From Patulibacter brassicae (GTDB lineage Bacteria; Actinomycetota; Thermoleophilia; Solirubrobacterales; Solirubrobacteraceae): a DNA stretch of 64,000 nt. The stretch covers positions 294,991-358,990 of the forward strand of contig NZ_JAXAVX010000004.1 in assembly GCF_033949425.1 (NCBI RefSeq), written 5' to 3'. The notes beneath the pieces were generated by a model that was not told where the DNA came from, did no database searches, and saw nothing but the letters and a program-made list of their open reading frames with translations. This document shows, one piece after another, positions 7,254 through 14,508 of this stretch (position 1 is the first letter of the stretch; each line of letters starts with the position of its first letter). The translations under genes and the position numbers were made by a program.

Positions 7254-8048
7254 TCACGGGCGCGACGGGGGGCCGAGGAGAGTCCGACGCACGTGGGCGC
7301 GGTCCACGCCGACGTCGCGGGCGATCGTGGCGACACGCTCGCCACGCCGCCGCCGCGCGCGGAAGTCCCGCTCGTCGTCTCGCGGACCCACGGGCACGGG
7401 GACCGGGCGGGTCGCCGGGAGCTCCACGCCATGGCGGAGCAGGGCGGCCTCGATCGCGTCGACACGACGAGGGCCGAGGCCGTGGATCTCCTCGAGCTGC
7501 GCTCGGGACGCTCGTGCGACGTCCTCGAGCGTCGTCATGTGGTGCCTGCGGAGCACTCGAGCGACCGCCGGGGAAAGCGCCTTGCCGACCCCGACCCTGC
7601 CGAGGAACGGATCCCGGGGAACGTCCGGCGTCGGGCGGGGCACCGCGCGCGGGGAGGCCGGGAGGCCGGCACGGACGTGGACGAGGTGGGCCGGAGCGTG
7701 TCGCATCGCCGCGCGGCGCGTCCCGGGGAGCCGGTCCAGCGTCATCCGCTGGAGGTCGGCGATCGACCCGACGGCGCTCAGCACGTCGCGGAGCGGCACG
7801 CCGACCAACAGCGCGCGGGCGCGGAGATCAGGCTGCACGCGTTGGAGGACCCGGGCGATGCGGCGCAGGTCGTGGTCGTCCGGCTCGTACGTCGCCACCC
7901 ACACCCAGAGGTTTTCGCCATCGGGCCGAGCGAACCACTCGCCCACCGAATTTCCGAAACCCTCCTGTGCTCGGCAGGTCAGTGCTGCGGCGCCGTGAGG
8001 GTAGTTGTAGAGATGTGCCCGGCCGGGCTGGGGAAGGTCGTCGAACAT
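7254..8048 (-). CDS. Unrecognised protein with helix-hairpin-helix-like and HTH-like C-terminus
   Basis: 264 residues from an ATG at 8048 preceded by a GAGGAGC ribosome-binding site. The N-terminal half (starting MFDDLPQPGRAHLYNYPHG) is unfamiliar. Around residues 170-205 the stretch LEEIHGLGPRRVDAIEAALL resembles a helix-hairpin-helix DNA-binding motif. The C-terminus RGERVATIARDVGVDRAHVR resembles the helix-turn-helix of resolvase or sigma-like proteins. A DNA-binding role is therefore suggested but not shown. Just upstream lies an inverted pair of TTGAC-containing sequences that could drive this gene and one on the other strand. Confidence 0.6.
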   Translation of the reverse strand: MFDDLPQPGRAHLYNYPHGAAALTCRAQEGFGNSVGEWFARPDGENLWVWVATYEPDDHDLRRIARVLQRVQPDLRARALLVGVPLRDVLSAVGSIADLQRMTLDRLPGTRRAAMRHAPAHLVHVRAGLPASPRAVPRPTPDVPRDPFLGRVGVGKALSPAVARVLRRHHMTTLEDVARASRAQLEEIHGLGPRRVDAIEAALLRHGVELPATRPVPVPVGPRDDERDFRARRRRGERVATIARDVGVDRAHVRRTLLGPPSRP

Positions 8049-8109
8049 GGAGGTGCTCCTCGTCGAAAGGTCGCTCTGCACCGTCGATTCTGGACTTTTC
8101 GGAGCGAGA

Positions 8110-8155
8110 GTCAAGTTAGCGCGGGACTCGATCCCAGTGGTTGCTCTAACTTGAC
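8110..8155. promoter_or_regulatory. Inverted repeat with two outward-facing TTGAC(A/T) hexamers
   Basis: GTCAAGTTAG at 8110-8119 and CTAACTTGAC at 8146-8155 are perfect 10-bp inverted copies separated by 26 bp. Rightward the second copy contains TTGACA, leftward the first gives TTGACT, both matching a -35 hexamer. The leftward one sits about 65 bp upstream of the gene starting at 8048. No convincing -10 was found, so this may instead be an operator for a dimeric regulator. Confidence 0.4.
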
Positions 8156-8236
8156 ACGGCTCTCGGATCGGTGGTGATTCGGGGGCCGTGTTCTACCTCG
8201 AATACGGACCGTTGACCGCCGAAGGAGGTTGGGCCG

Positions 8237-8326
8237 ATGTGCGGCGTAGGCAAACGTTCGAGTTGGCGGATATCAGCGACTTCGGATCGGTCGATGCGGA
8301 CCGATCGGGGCGGGTCGACCGTCTGA
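8237..8326 (+). CDS. Possible 29-residue small ORF
   Basis: An ATG at 8237 follows a strong AAGGAGG Shine-Dalgarno (8222-8228) at good spacing and lies some 80 bp downstream of the rightward TTGACA. It encodes a short basic peptide starting MCGVGKRSSW and ends in TGA at 8324-8326. The codons are not as G/C-biased as in the flanking genes, which argues against a conserved coding role. It could be a leader peptide or chance. Confidence 0.25.
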   Translation: MCGVGKRSSWRISATSDRSMRTDRGGSTV

Positions 8327-8395
8327 CGACCGGACGCGGATGCCGAGGAAGCTCCGCCGAGGGCGGGCCGCTCTTCGAACTCCGACGCGGTGCCG

Positions 8396-8626
8396 TCACG
8401 ACAGGCGCCGCGCCCAGAACGCCGTCTGCTTCGCGACCTCCTCCGGCGTCTTCGTCGGGCGGTCCGAGCGTCCGCGCCGTCGCCGCTCTCGGTGCAGGTC
8501 GTCGAGGGCGGCCAGCAGCAGGAGCGGGACGAGGAGCGCCCCTCCCACCCGCCGGGGCAGCGAGCGCTTCGGAGCGGGCGGGAACGGAGGCGGCTGAGGG
8601 TCGTCGTGCGGCACGAGCTTCGGCAC
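8396..8626 (-). CDS. Small Pro-rich membrane protein, possibly part of a frameshifted gene
   Basis: 76 residues from a GTG at 8626: a Pro-rich start (DPQPPPFPPAPKRSLP), one hydrophobic segment (GGALLVPLLLLAAL) and a basic tail ending TPEEVAKQTAFWARRLS. Immediately upstream, in another frame, an ATG at 8820 opens a plausible membrane N-terminus (MGLRRLLRIVAAPIVLLAVA) that loses coding character near 8630. The two may be one gene split by a frameshift, or two tiny genes. It follows the zinc-ribbon cluster on the same strand. No function can be assigned. Confidence 0.35.
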   Translation of the reverse strand: MPKLVPHDDPQPPPFPPAPKRSLPRRVGGALLVPLLLLAALDDLHRERRRRGRSDRPTKTPEEVAKQTAFWARRLS

Positions 8627-8845
8627 AGCATCCCGCCCGGCCCCGCGAAGGTCGAGGCTTCGCGGAGCCGGAGGATCAGGGGCGCCGCGGGAGCAGTCGG
8701 ACTCAGGACGGCGGATCTGACAGCCGCCGGTGCACCGACTTCGCGCCGGATCCGCCGCACCGCGACGGCCAGCAGGACGATCGGGGCGGCGACGATCCGC
8801 AGCAGCCGCCGGAGTCCCATCGTCGCCCTCCTGGCCCCCGCAGGT

Positions 8846-9241
8846 TCACGGCGTGGCCGGTCGGGTCAGGACGAGGGGCGATGGCTCCGGTGCCCCGTCG
8901 TCACCGCCGAGCAGGACGGTGATCCCGACGAGGGCCGACCCGAGCAGCGCCACGACGATGAGCGCCGCGACGACCCAGGTCGTCTCGCTCGTGGCCCGCG
9001 TCGTCCCGGTCCGTGTCGCAGGGGGCGGCCCCGGCGCCGGCAGCTCGGTCCAGACGCCGGGCGGCAGCGACGCGGGCGGGGACGGGGTCGGTGACCCCGC
9101 CGGGGCGGCCGCCGCGCCTTGCGCGCGCAGGTCCGCCCGCAGCAGCCGCGTGCCGCACACCCCGCAGAACCGGTCCGACGCGCCACGGATCGCCGTGGCG
9201 CACGTCGGGCACTGCCGGGTCGGGTCGACGGGGGTCGCCAT
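8846..9241 (-). CDS. Zinc-ribbon, single-TM protein (short)
   Basis: 131 residues: an N-terminal zinc ribbon (CPTC near residue 11, FCGVCG near 26), a Pro/Ala-rich linker, one membrane span (WVVAALIVVALLGSALVGI, about 89-107) and a short acidic exterior tail. It is the last and smallest of three zinc-ribbon/TM proteins in this leftward cluster, starting 4 nt after the stop of the previous one, so co-translation is likely. It has no extracytoplasmic domain and may act as a subunit or anchor. The ribbon presumably faces the cytoplasm. Confidence 0.75.
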   Translation of the reverse strand: MATPVDPTRQCPTCATAIRGASDRFCGVCGTRLLRADLRAQGAAAAPAGSPTPSPPASLPPGVWTELPAPGPPPATRTGTTRATSETTWVVAALIVVALLGSALVGITVLLGGDDGAPEPSPLVLTRPATP

Positions 9242-9245
9242 GGAC

Positions 9246-10229
9246 TCAGACGCAGCGCGGCTGGATCTGCTGGACCGTCCGGTCGATCCGCGCGCCGATG
9301 ACGCTGAACGCCTCCTTCGGCCCCCATGCGTGCAACGCGTAGCGGTTGTCGCAGAGGTCGAAGACGTAGAGGACGTTCCGGGCGCCGGCGGCCTCCCAGA
9401 TGGCGAGCCGCGCGGTGCGCTTGTTCGGGAAGGTCACCTCGCGGTCCACCTCGGGCTTCGTCCCCGATGCCACGGCCTGCAGCGTCGCGTCCTGGGCCGC
9501 CTCGATCGTGCGATCGCGCTTCGCCTCGAGCCTGCCGAGGACGAGCTTGAGGTTCGTGTCGACCGAGCTCTCGAGCGCGAAGCGCTCCGTCACCTGCAGA
9601 CCGCCGCTCGGCGAGAAGGGCTTCCACCCGGCCGGCAGCATCACGTCGTAGCTGCGCTGCCGGGCCGCCGCGTAGAGCGGCCGGGAGGCGAGCGCGGTGT
9701 CCTCGGCGGAGAACGGCGTCTCGGCCTTCGCGGGTTCGTCCTCACCACCGGCGACGACGAGCAGCAGCGCGACGACGAGGGCGATCAGCAGCACGATGGC
9801 GCCCGCCGACAGCAGGATCGACCGGCGCGCCGATATCGCGGCACCGGCCGGGGGCGGTGGACTCGTCGGCGCCGGCCCGGTGCGGTAGCCGGCGGCGGGC
9901 GCGGAGCCGTCGCCGCCGGGGACCGACGCACCGTTGCCGCCGCCCCCCGGTCCGGGGGTCCCCGCGGCTGACGGAGCACCGGCCGCGGGAGTCGCCGCGC
10001 CGCCCGGTGGTGGCGGATCGGCGGTGGCGCCGCCCGCCGCAGCAGCGGCGGGGCCCGCGTCGGCGGGTGCCGTGGCGGTGTCGGGTGTGTCCGGGCCGCC
10101 GGCCGGTGAGGCGGAGGCGCTCGCGGACGGGGCGTCCGACGGCAGCGATGCTCCGCAGGCGGCGCAGAATCGTCCGGCGCGAACCTCGGTGGCGCAGGAC
10201 GGGCAGGTCACGGTCTTCTCGGAAGTCAT
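9246..10229 (-). CDS. Zinc-ribbon, TM and extracytoplasmic-domain protein
   Basis: 327 residues: zinc ribbon (CPSC near residue 9, FCAACG near 20), a 110-residue Ala/Pro/Gly linker, a TM span (SILLSAGAIVLLIALVVALL, about 133-155) and a folded outer domain of about 160 residues (from RQRSYDVMLPAGWKPF to DRTVQQIQPRC). The outer domain begins like the PsbP/lipoprotein-type domains seen in actinobacterial membrane proteins, but I cannot assign a family. It lies 37 nt downstream of the MPN-like gene, in the same predicted operon. Confidence 0.75.
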   Translation of the reverse strand: MTSEKTVTCPSCATEVRAGRFCAACGASLPSDAPSASASASPAGGPDTPDTATAPADAGPAAAAAGGATADPPPPGGAATPAAGAPSAAGTPGPGGGGNGASVPGGDGSAPAAGYRTGPAPTSPPPPAGAAISARRSILLSAGAIVLLIALVVALLLVVAGGEDEPAKAETPFSAEDTALASRPLYAAARQRSYDVMLPAGWKPFSPSGGLQVTERFALESSVDTNLKLVLGRLEAKRDRTIEAAQDATLQAVASGTKPEVDREVTFPNKRTARLAIWEAAGARNVLYVFDLCDNRYALHAWGPKEAFSVIGARIDRTVQQIQPRCV

Positions 10230-10266
10230 GGTGTGTCTCGTGGTGCGGAGTGGTGGGAGCCGGCGG

Positions 10267-10842
10267 TCACAGCGCCGCCAGCAGGAAGGACGCGGTGGTG
10301 CCGATCGCCGCGCCGAGGATCAGGAGGAGCCCGACGGCGAGCGCCGGGACCCCGGGCCGCGTCGGGCGCAGGTAACGGCGCTCGATCGGGCCTTCGTGGA
10401 CGCAGACGAGGCGCTGCCCGTCGCTCAGGTACATCGCGCCGCGCAGGGTGCGCGAGTCGATCAGCAGCAGCAGCTGCTGGCCGGACGCGAACCAGGTGCG
10501 GTGGTTGTGCTCGTCGGCGGGCAGGAGCGCGGTGCCGTACCCGGGGCGCGACAGGTACCAGCCGACGACCTCGAGTCCGGCGAACCGGCGCTGCGCCTTC
10601 CGCCGGACCGCCGCCCAGATGTCGTGTCCGAACATCGCCGCCTGTCCGAGCTGGGTGCCCTCGGCGGCTTCGACCATCCCCCCGATGGACGAGATCGCGC
10701 CGTCGGCGTCCCGGTCGCCGACGAGCACGCCGGCGACCTCGCGGTCCGGGGCCGCCAGCGCCACGGCCGACAGCTGGCGCAGCATCTCCCGGCCCCAGTC
10801 GGGGGATCCGAGCGCGACGTCGTGGGCGGCGCCCCGCGCCAT
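10267..10842 (-). CDS. Tail-anchored MPN/JAMM-like protein with degenerate metal site
   Basis: 191 residues. Residues 30-120 follow the MPN fold pattern: EVAGVLVGDRDADG (35-48) matches the first strand with its conserved Glu, and GWYLSRPGYGTALLPAD (94-110) aligns closely with the eukaryotic Rpn11-type box GWYHSHPGFGCWLSSVD. Both metal-binding His are replaced (Leu97, Arg99), as is the Ser (Leu107); the Asp (110) is kept. It therefore looks like a non-catalytic (MPN-minus) member, probably a scaffold. A C-terminal hydrophobic segment (about 165-190) suggests tail anchoring. Its ATG overlaps the upstream stop as ATGA, so translation is coupled. Fold assignment is by motif only. Confidence 0.6.
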   Translation of the reverse strand: MARGAAHDVALGSPDWGREMLRQLSAVALAAPDREVAGVLVGDRDADGAISSIGGMVEAAEGTQLGQAAMFGHDIWAAVRRKAQRRFAGLEVVGWYLSRPGYGTALLPADEHNHRTWFASGQQLLLLIDSRTLRGAMYLSDGQRLVCVHEGPIERRYLRPTRPGVPALAVGLLLILGAAIGTTASFLLAAL

Positions 10843-11426
10843 CAGCAGTAGAACGTGTCCGAGAGGCAGAGTCCGGTGTCGAACCCGCTGCTCCAGCCCT
10901 CCTGGAGCCCGGCGGCCCGTCCGGCGACCTCGCCCTCGGCGCGGCCCGCGGCCCGCCCGGCGGCCTCGCCCTCGGCACGGCCTTCTGCGCGGCCCTCGGA
11001 TCGTCCCTGGCGCAGGCCGTCGGCCCGCCCGTCGCGCCGTGCCCTGGTCTCCGCCCGCCGGACGATCCGGTCGCGCTGGGCGATCATCTCGGTCCGCTGC
11101 TTGTTCAGCTCCTGGTCGAGGGTCACCTGGTCGGCCTGCACCTGCTGGTTGAGGCGCTGCTGGACGTCGCCGTTGGACATCCGCGACCCGCGTCCGATGA
11201 AGAACCCGCCGAGCAGGGTCAGGACGACGAGCGCCGCGGTCACGGCCGTCAGGGCTATCCAGAAGCCCGACGACCGGCCTCCGCCCGGAGGCGTGGCGGG
11301 CGGCGGCAGCTGTGGCGGGTACCCGGGCGGGGCCAGGTAGTGCCCGCCGTAAGGGGCCGGTGATGGACCGGCCGGTCCGGGCGGCGGGAGCTGTGGGGCG
11401 TGGTAGGGGTAGTTCGGATCGTTCAT
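10842..11426 (-). CDS. Pro-rich, single-TM, coiled-coil protein with Gly-x-x-x repeats
   Basis: 194 residues: a cytoplasmic Pro/Tyr-rich region (about 1-50), one TM span (FWIALTAVTAALVVLTLLGG, about 55-75), a Gln/Glu-rich predicted coiled coil (DVQQRLNQQVQADQVTLDQE onward) and a four-residue-period stretch (GRAEGRAEGEAAGRAAGRAE) near 145-175, ending in Cys. The ATG at 11426 is chosen over longer Arg-rich extensions. It lies between the GH3 and MPN-like genes, 14 nt from the former and overlapping the latter. The architecture suggests a structural envelope protein, but the family is not recognised. Confidence 0.7.
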   Translation of the reverse strand: MNDPNYPYHAPQLPPPGPAGPSPAPYGGHYLAPPGYPPQLPPPATPPGGGRSSGFWIALTAVTAALVVLTLLGGFFIGRGSRMSNGDVQQRLNQQVQADQVTLDQELNKQRTEMIAQRDRIVRRAETRARRDGRADGLRQGRSEGRAEGRAEGEAAGRAAGRAEGEVAGRAAGLQEGWSSGFDTGLCLSDTFYC

Positions 11427-11440
11427 GGTCGGGCTCCGGG

Positions 11441-12664
11441 TCAGAGGCGCTCGCGGAACGCCCGCGCGCGGGTCGAGGAACGGTTCACGTGCGACGGCCG
11501 TAGCCGGCCGCGGCGGATCGCGTCGGCGAGCTGCTCGCGCAGCCGGGCCGCGTCGCCGGGCAGCGTCGTCAGGACGAAGGTCGCGCCGGCGCGGACGGCC
11601 TTCCACGCCGCATCGGGGCGGCCGCGGAGGGCACCGGCGTCGAGCGCGTCGGTGATCGTCACCGGGCGGGGGTTGCCGGTGGTCTCGCGCAGCAGGCGGT
11701 AGGTGCGCGAGGAGAGCACCGCCGGCTCCGGGCCGGTGAGGCCCGGGTACCGGGCGCTCGAGGGCATGACGAGCGTCCGCGGCTCGCCGGCGCAGCGGGT
11801 GTAGGGCGCCAGGTCCGCGCGGAGGACCGCCGTCGCGACGGAGACCGTCACGTCGGCGGCATCGGTGGAGGTCGCGCCGGCGCGGCCGAGACCGGGGAAG
11901 TGCTTCAGCGTCGGGCGCACGCCCGTCGACGAGAGCCCGGCGGCGAACGCACAGGCCGCCACGGCGGTGGTGGCCGGGGCGTCGGCGAACGTCCGCTCGC
12001 GCAGGAACGACGACTTCGGGCCGCTGTCGGCGACGGGCGCGAGGTCGACGTTGATCCCGACGCGGAAGAGATCCCCGCCGGTCCGCTGCCCCTCGGCGTA
12101 GGCGTCCCGGGCCCCGATGCGGCGGGCGGAGCGCTCCGGGGCGGCGAACCGCAGCCGGCGCACCTCGCCGCCCTCCTGGTCCACCGCGATGACCGGCGTC
12201 GGTCGTCCTCCGGCCTCCGCGGCGGCGCGCACCGCGTCGGTGAGCCTGCGGACCTGGCCGGCGTCCGTGATGTTCCGGCCCATGAGGATGACGCCGCCGA
12301 GCGCTCCCGAGCGGAGCTGGCGCGCGGTCGCCGGCGGCAGGGTCGTCCCCGAGAAGCCCGTCACGACGAGGGCCCCCGACCGGCGGATCGCGCTCGCGCG
12401 GCGCCGGGACTCGGTCCGGCGGGCCGCCTCCTCGCGGGCCGCCCGCTCGGCCTCACGGTCCGCGCTCGTGACGACGGCGGGGGTCGATGCCGACGGAGGC
12501 AGGGCCCGCGGGCCGTTGGCCGCGGCGGGTGCCGGCACGGGCGCGTCGTCATCGAGCGCGTCGTCGAACACCGGCTTGGTGACCGGGAGCGCGACCGCCG
12601 CCCCGACGGCGACGACGGCGATCCCGCGCACCGGTCCCACCCGGCGGAGCTGGTCGCTCAGCAT
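11441..12664 (-). CDS. Glycoside hydrolase family 3, NagZ-like variant
   Basis: 407 residues with an N-terminal hydrophobic anchor (VRGIAVVAVGAAVALP) and a GH3 barrel: GGVILMGRNI, PVIAVDQEGGEVRR and KHFPGLG (about residue 253) are diagnostic. Canonical NagZ has KHFPGHGDT followed by DSH, the His serving as acid/base; here the loop reads GLGRAGATSTDAAD and that His is missing. A TDAL near VTITDALDAGAL fits the nucleophile Asp. It would act on beta-N-acetylhexosaminides such as peptidoglycan fragments outside the membrane, if active. The start overlaps the upstream zinc-ribbon gene by 7 nt. Confidence 0.8.
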   Translation of the reverse strand: MLSDQLRRVGPVRGIAVVAVGAAVALPVTKPVFDDALDDDAPVPAPAAANGPRALPPSASTPAVVTSADREAERAAREEAARRTESRRRASAIRRSGALVVTGFSGTTLPPATARQLRSGALGGVILMGRNITDAGQVRRLTDAVRAAAEAGGRPTPVIAVDQEGGEVRRLRFAAPERSARRIGARDAYAEGQRTGGDLFRVGINVDLAPVADSGPKSSFLRERTFADAPATTAVAACAFAAGLSSTGVRPTLKHFPGLGRAGATSTDAADVTVSVATAVLRADLAPYTRCAGEPRTLVMPSSARYPGLTGPEPAVLSSRTYRLLRETTGNPRPVTITDALDAGALRGRPDAAWKAVRAGATFVLTTLPGDAARLREQLADAIRRGRLRPSHVNRSSTRARAFRERL

Positions 12665-13548
12665 GCCGACCGCGTCAGGGTCGAGCGATCGATCCGCCAG
12701 ACGCCTCCGACGCGGACCATGTCGTAGCTCCCACTCCAGCGGTAGCAGCCGGAGTTCGCCACCGTGCGCATCGAGAGCACCGGCACGGACGCGCGGGTCG
12801 AGGAGCGGATGTCCGGGGTGCCGAGCGTCAGCGACGCGCTCGAGAGGGCATCCGCCCGGTGCTCGGCGACCCACCGGGGCATGCTCGTCTGCAGGTTCGG
12901 ACCGAGCAGCGCGTAGGCCTCCTCGTAGCGACCGGCCTCGATCATCGACCAGTGCCGGCGGATCGCGCCCCGCACGCGGGAGGTGGCGGAGCCCCGCGAC
13001 GAGATCGCGTTCCCACCCGACCCGGCGCTCGCCTGCCGGGTGGTCGTCCCGCGGCGGAACGAGCTGGTGGCCGCCCGCTCGGCCAGTGCGGCCTGCTCGA
13101 TCACGGTGGTGACCGTCGCGGAGGCGGCGGTCGTCGTCCGCAGCGCGGCCGCCTCCGGTGCTCCGTCGTCGTCGCCGGCGAGCAGCAGGACGCCGACCAC
13201 GGCGGCGACGACCAGGAAGGCCGTCCCACCGACTGCTGCCGGGACGAGCAGGCCCGGGCGGCGCGGCGCCCCGGGCGCGGGTGGGACCGGCCACGGCGGG
13301 CCGTAGGCCTGCGGTCCGTATCCCGGTTGGGGCGGAGGTGGGCCGGCGGGCGGAGGCGGCACGGGCGCCGGCCCGCGGCCGGGATCGGGCGGCGTGGCGG
13401 CGGACGCCGGTGGCACGGCGGCCTGTGGCGTCGTGGGCTGCTCGGACGGCGCTGGCCCGTCCGGAGCTGATCGCAGCCGCGCACCGCACGCTGTGCAGAA
13501 CCGCTCGTCGTCGGCGGCATCGCTGCCGCACGTCGGGCATATCGCCAT
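12658..13548 (-). CDS. Zinc-ribbon, TM and NTF2-like outer-domain protein
   Basis: 296 residues starting MAICPTCGSDA (ATG 13548). The zinc ribbon (CPTC near 4, FCTACG near 18) is followed by a Pro-rich linker (QPGYGPQAYGPPWPVPPAPG), a TM span (LLVPAAVGGTAFLVVAAVVG) and an outer region. Its end (HWSMIEAGRYEEAYALLGP to GGVWRIDRSTL) has the pattern of NTF2-like/DUF4878-type accessory domains. It is first in the six-gene leftward cluster and shares architecture with the zinc-ribbon genes at 8846, 9246, 13714 and 34881. The 165 bp to the divergent gene at 13714 must hold both promoters. Confidence 0.75.
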   Translation of the reverse strand: MAICPTCGSDAADDERFCTACGARLRSAPDGPAPSEQPTTPQAAVPPASAATPPDPGRGPAPVPPPPAGPPPPQPGYGPQAYGPPWPVPPAPGAPRRPGLLVPAAVGGTAFLVVAAVVGVLLLAGDDDGAPEAAALRTTTAASATVTTVIEQAALAERAATSSFRRGTTTRQASAGSGGNAISSRGSATSRVRGAIRRHWSMIEAGRYEEAYALLGPNLQTSMPRWVAEHRADALSSASLTLGTPDIRSSTRASVPVLSMRTVANSGCYRWSGSYDMVRVGGVWRIDRSTLTRSAC

Positions 13549-13713
13549 CGCTCCGTCTTTCCTCGGCCTGCCGTCCATGCTCGTCGCGAACGAGGTCGTA
13601 CGTCAAGCCGACGTTCTGACGGACGTGCCCGGGGAGCGGCGACGGCGGCGGCCCGGAGATGGTTCCCGCAGGTCGGGACCCCGGCGCTAGCATCGCGCCG
13701 AGGAGAGGAGAGG

Positions 13714-14508
13714 ATGCCGAAGGTCTTCTGCACGGAGTGCGGGGAACGTCAGGACGAGGACGCTCGGTTCTGTCACGGCTGCGGTGCGGCCGTCGACGAT
13801 CGATCAGCGGACGACGGCCGTGTCATCGACCCGCCCGGCCCGGCGGCGGACGTCGATCCACCGACGCTGGTGCTGGACCGCGACGGTGTCGCGGCCGCTG
13901 CGGCTCCGCCGCCGGCTGCTCCGGTGGGTGCGGCCACTCCGCCGCGGACGCCGACGCCGACGGCGCCGGCATCTGCCGGATGGTCCGGTCCGGTGGTTCC
14001 GCCGGGCGGGCCGCCACCGACGTTCCCACCGGGCTACGCCTACGGAGCCGGTCCGCCCGCACCTCGTGGCTTGCCGTCCTGGGTCCCTGTGCTGGCCGGT
14101 ACGGCGGTCTTCGTCGTCGTCGTCGCGGTGGTCCTGACCCTCGTGCTCGTCGCCGGCGGAGAGGACGAGATCCCGGAGGTCGCGGCCGTCACCGCGCCCG
14201 TGACCACCACTGCGGCGACGGCCACGGCCACCACGGTCATCCGCGAGACTCCGGCGTCCTCGGCCGCCCGTCGAACACGCGTCCCCAGCGCCGCCACGCG
14301 CTGCGGGTCCGGGCTCTTCGTCAACTCCGTGACCACGTGCTCGTTCGCCTTCAACGTCCAGGCGGCGTACGACGACGCCGCCGGCTCGGGTTCCCGGACC
14401 GTGCGGGCCTACAGCCCGACGACCGGGACGACCTACACCATGCGCTGCAGCGGACGTCCGGTGACGATCTGCCGCGGAGGCGACCGGGCCGCGGTGTACC
14501 TCCGGTGA
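13714..14508 (+). CDS. Zinc-ribbon, TM and secreted-domain protein
   Basis: 264 residues from an ATG directly preceded by a GGAGAGGAGAGG ribosome-binding site. The zinc ribbon (CTECG near 6, FCHGCG near 20), Pro/Thr-rich linker and TM span (VPVLAGTAVFVVVVAVVLTL, about 126-148) are followed by an outer domain (CGSGLF, TTCSFAFNV, SPTTGTTYTMRC, TICRGGD). That outer domain occurs, by my recollection, in actinobacterial secreted proteins. The stop TGA overlaps the GTG start of the serine hydrolase (GTGA at 14505-14508). It is divergent from the six-gene cluster. A copy of its last 170 bp sits in the mosaic at 6480. Confidence 0.75.
   Translation: MPKVFCTECGERQDEDARFCHGCGAAVDDRSADDGRVIDPPGPAADVDPPTLVLDRDGVAAAAAPPPAAPVGAATPPRTPTPTAPASAGWSGPVVPPGGPPPTFPPGYAYGAGPPAPRGLPSWVPVLAGTAVFVVVVAVVLTLVLVAGGEDEIPEVAAVTAPVTTTAATATATTVIRETPASSAARRTRVPSAATRCGSGLFVNSVTTCSFAFNVQAAYDDAAGSGSRTVRAYSPTTGTTYTMRCSGRPVTICRGGDRAAVYLR

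Noticed and set aside
8188..8922. Rightward 244-residue frame starting MFYLEYGPL
   Set aside because: After about 50 residues it becomes Arg/Pro/Ala/Gly antisense of the small leftward membrane ORF, and its GTG lacks a ribosome-binding site.
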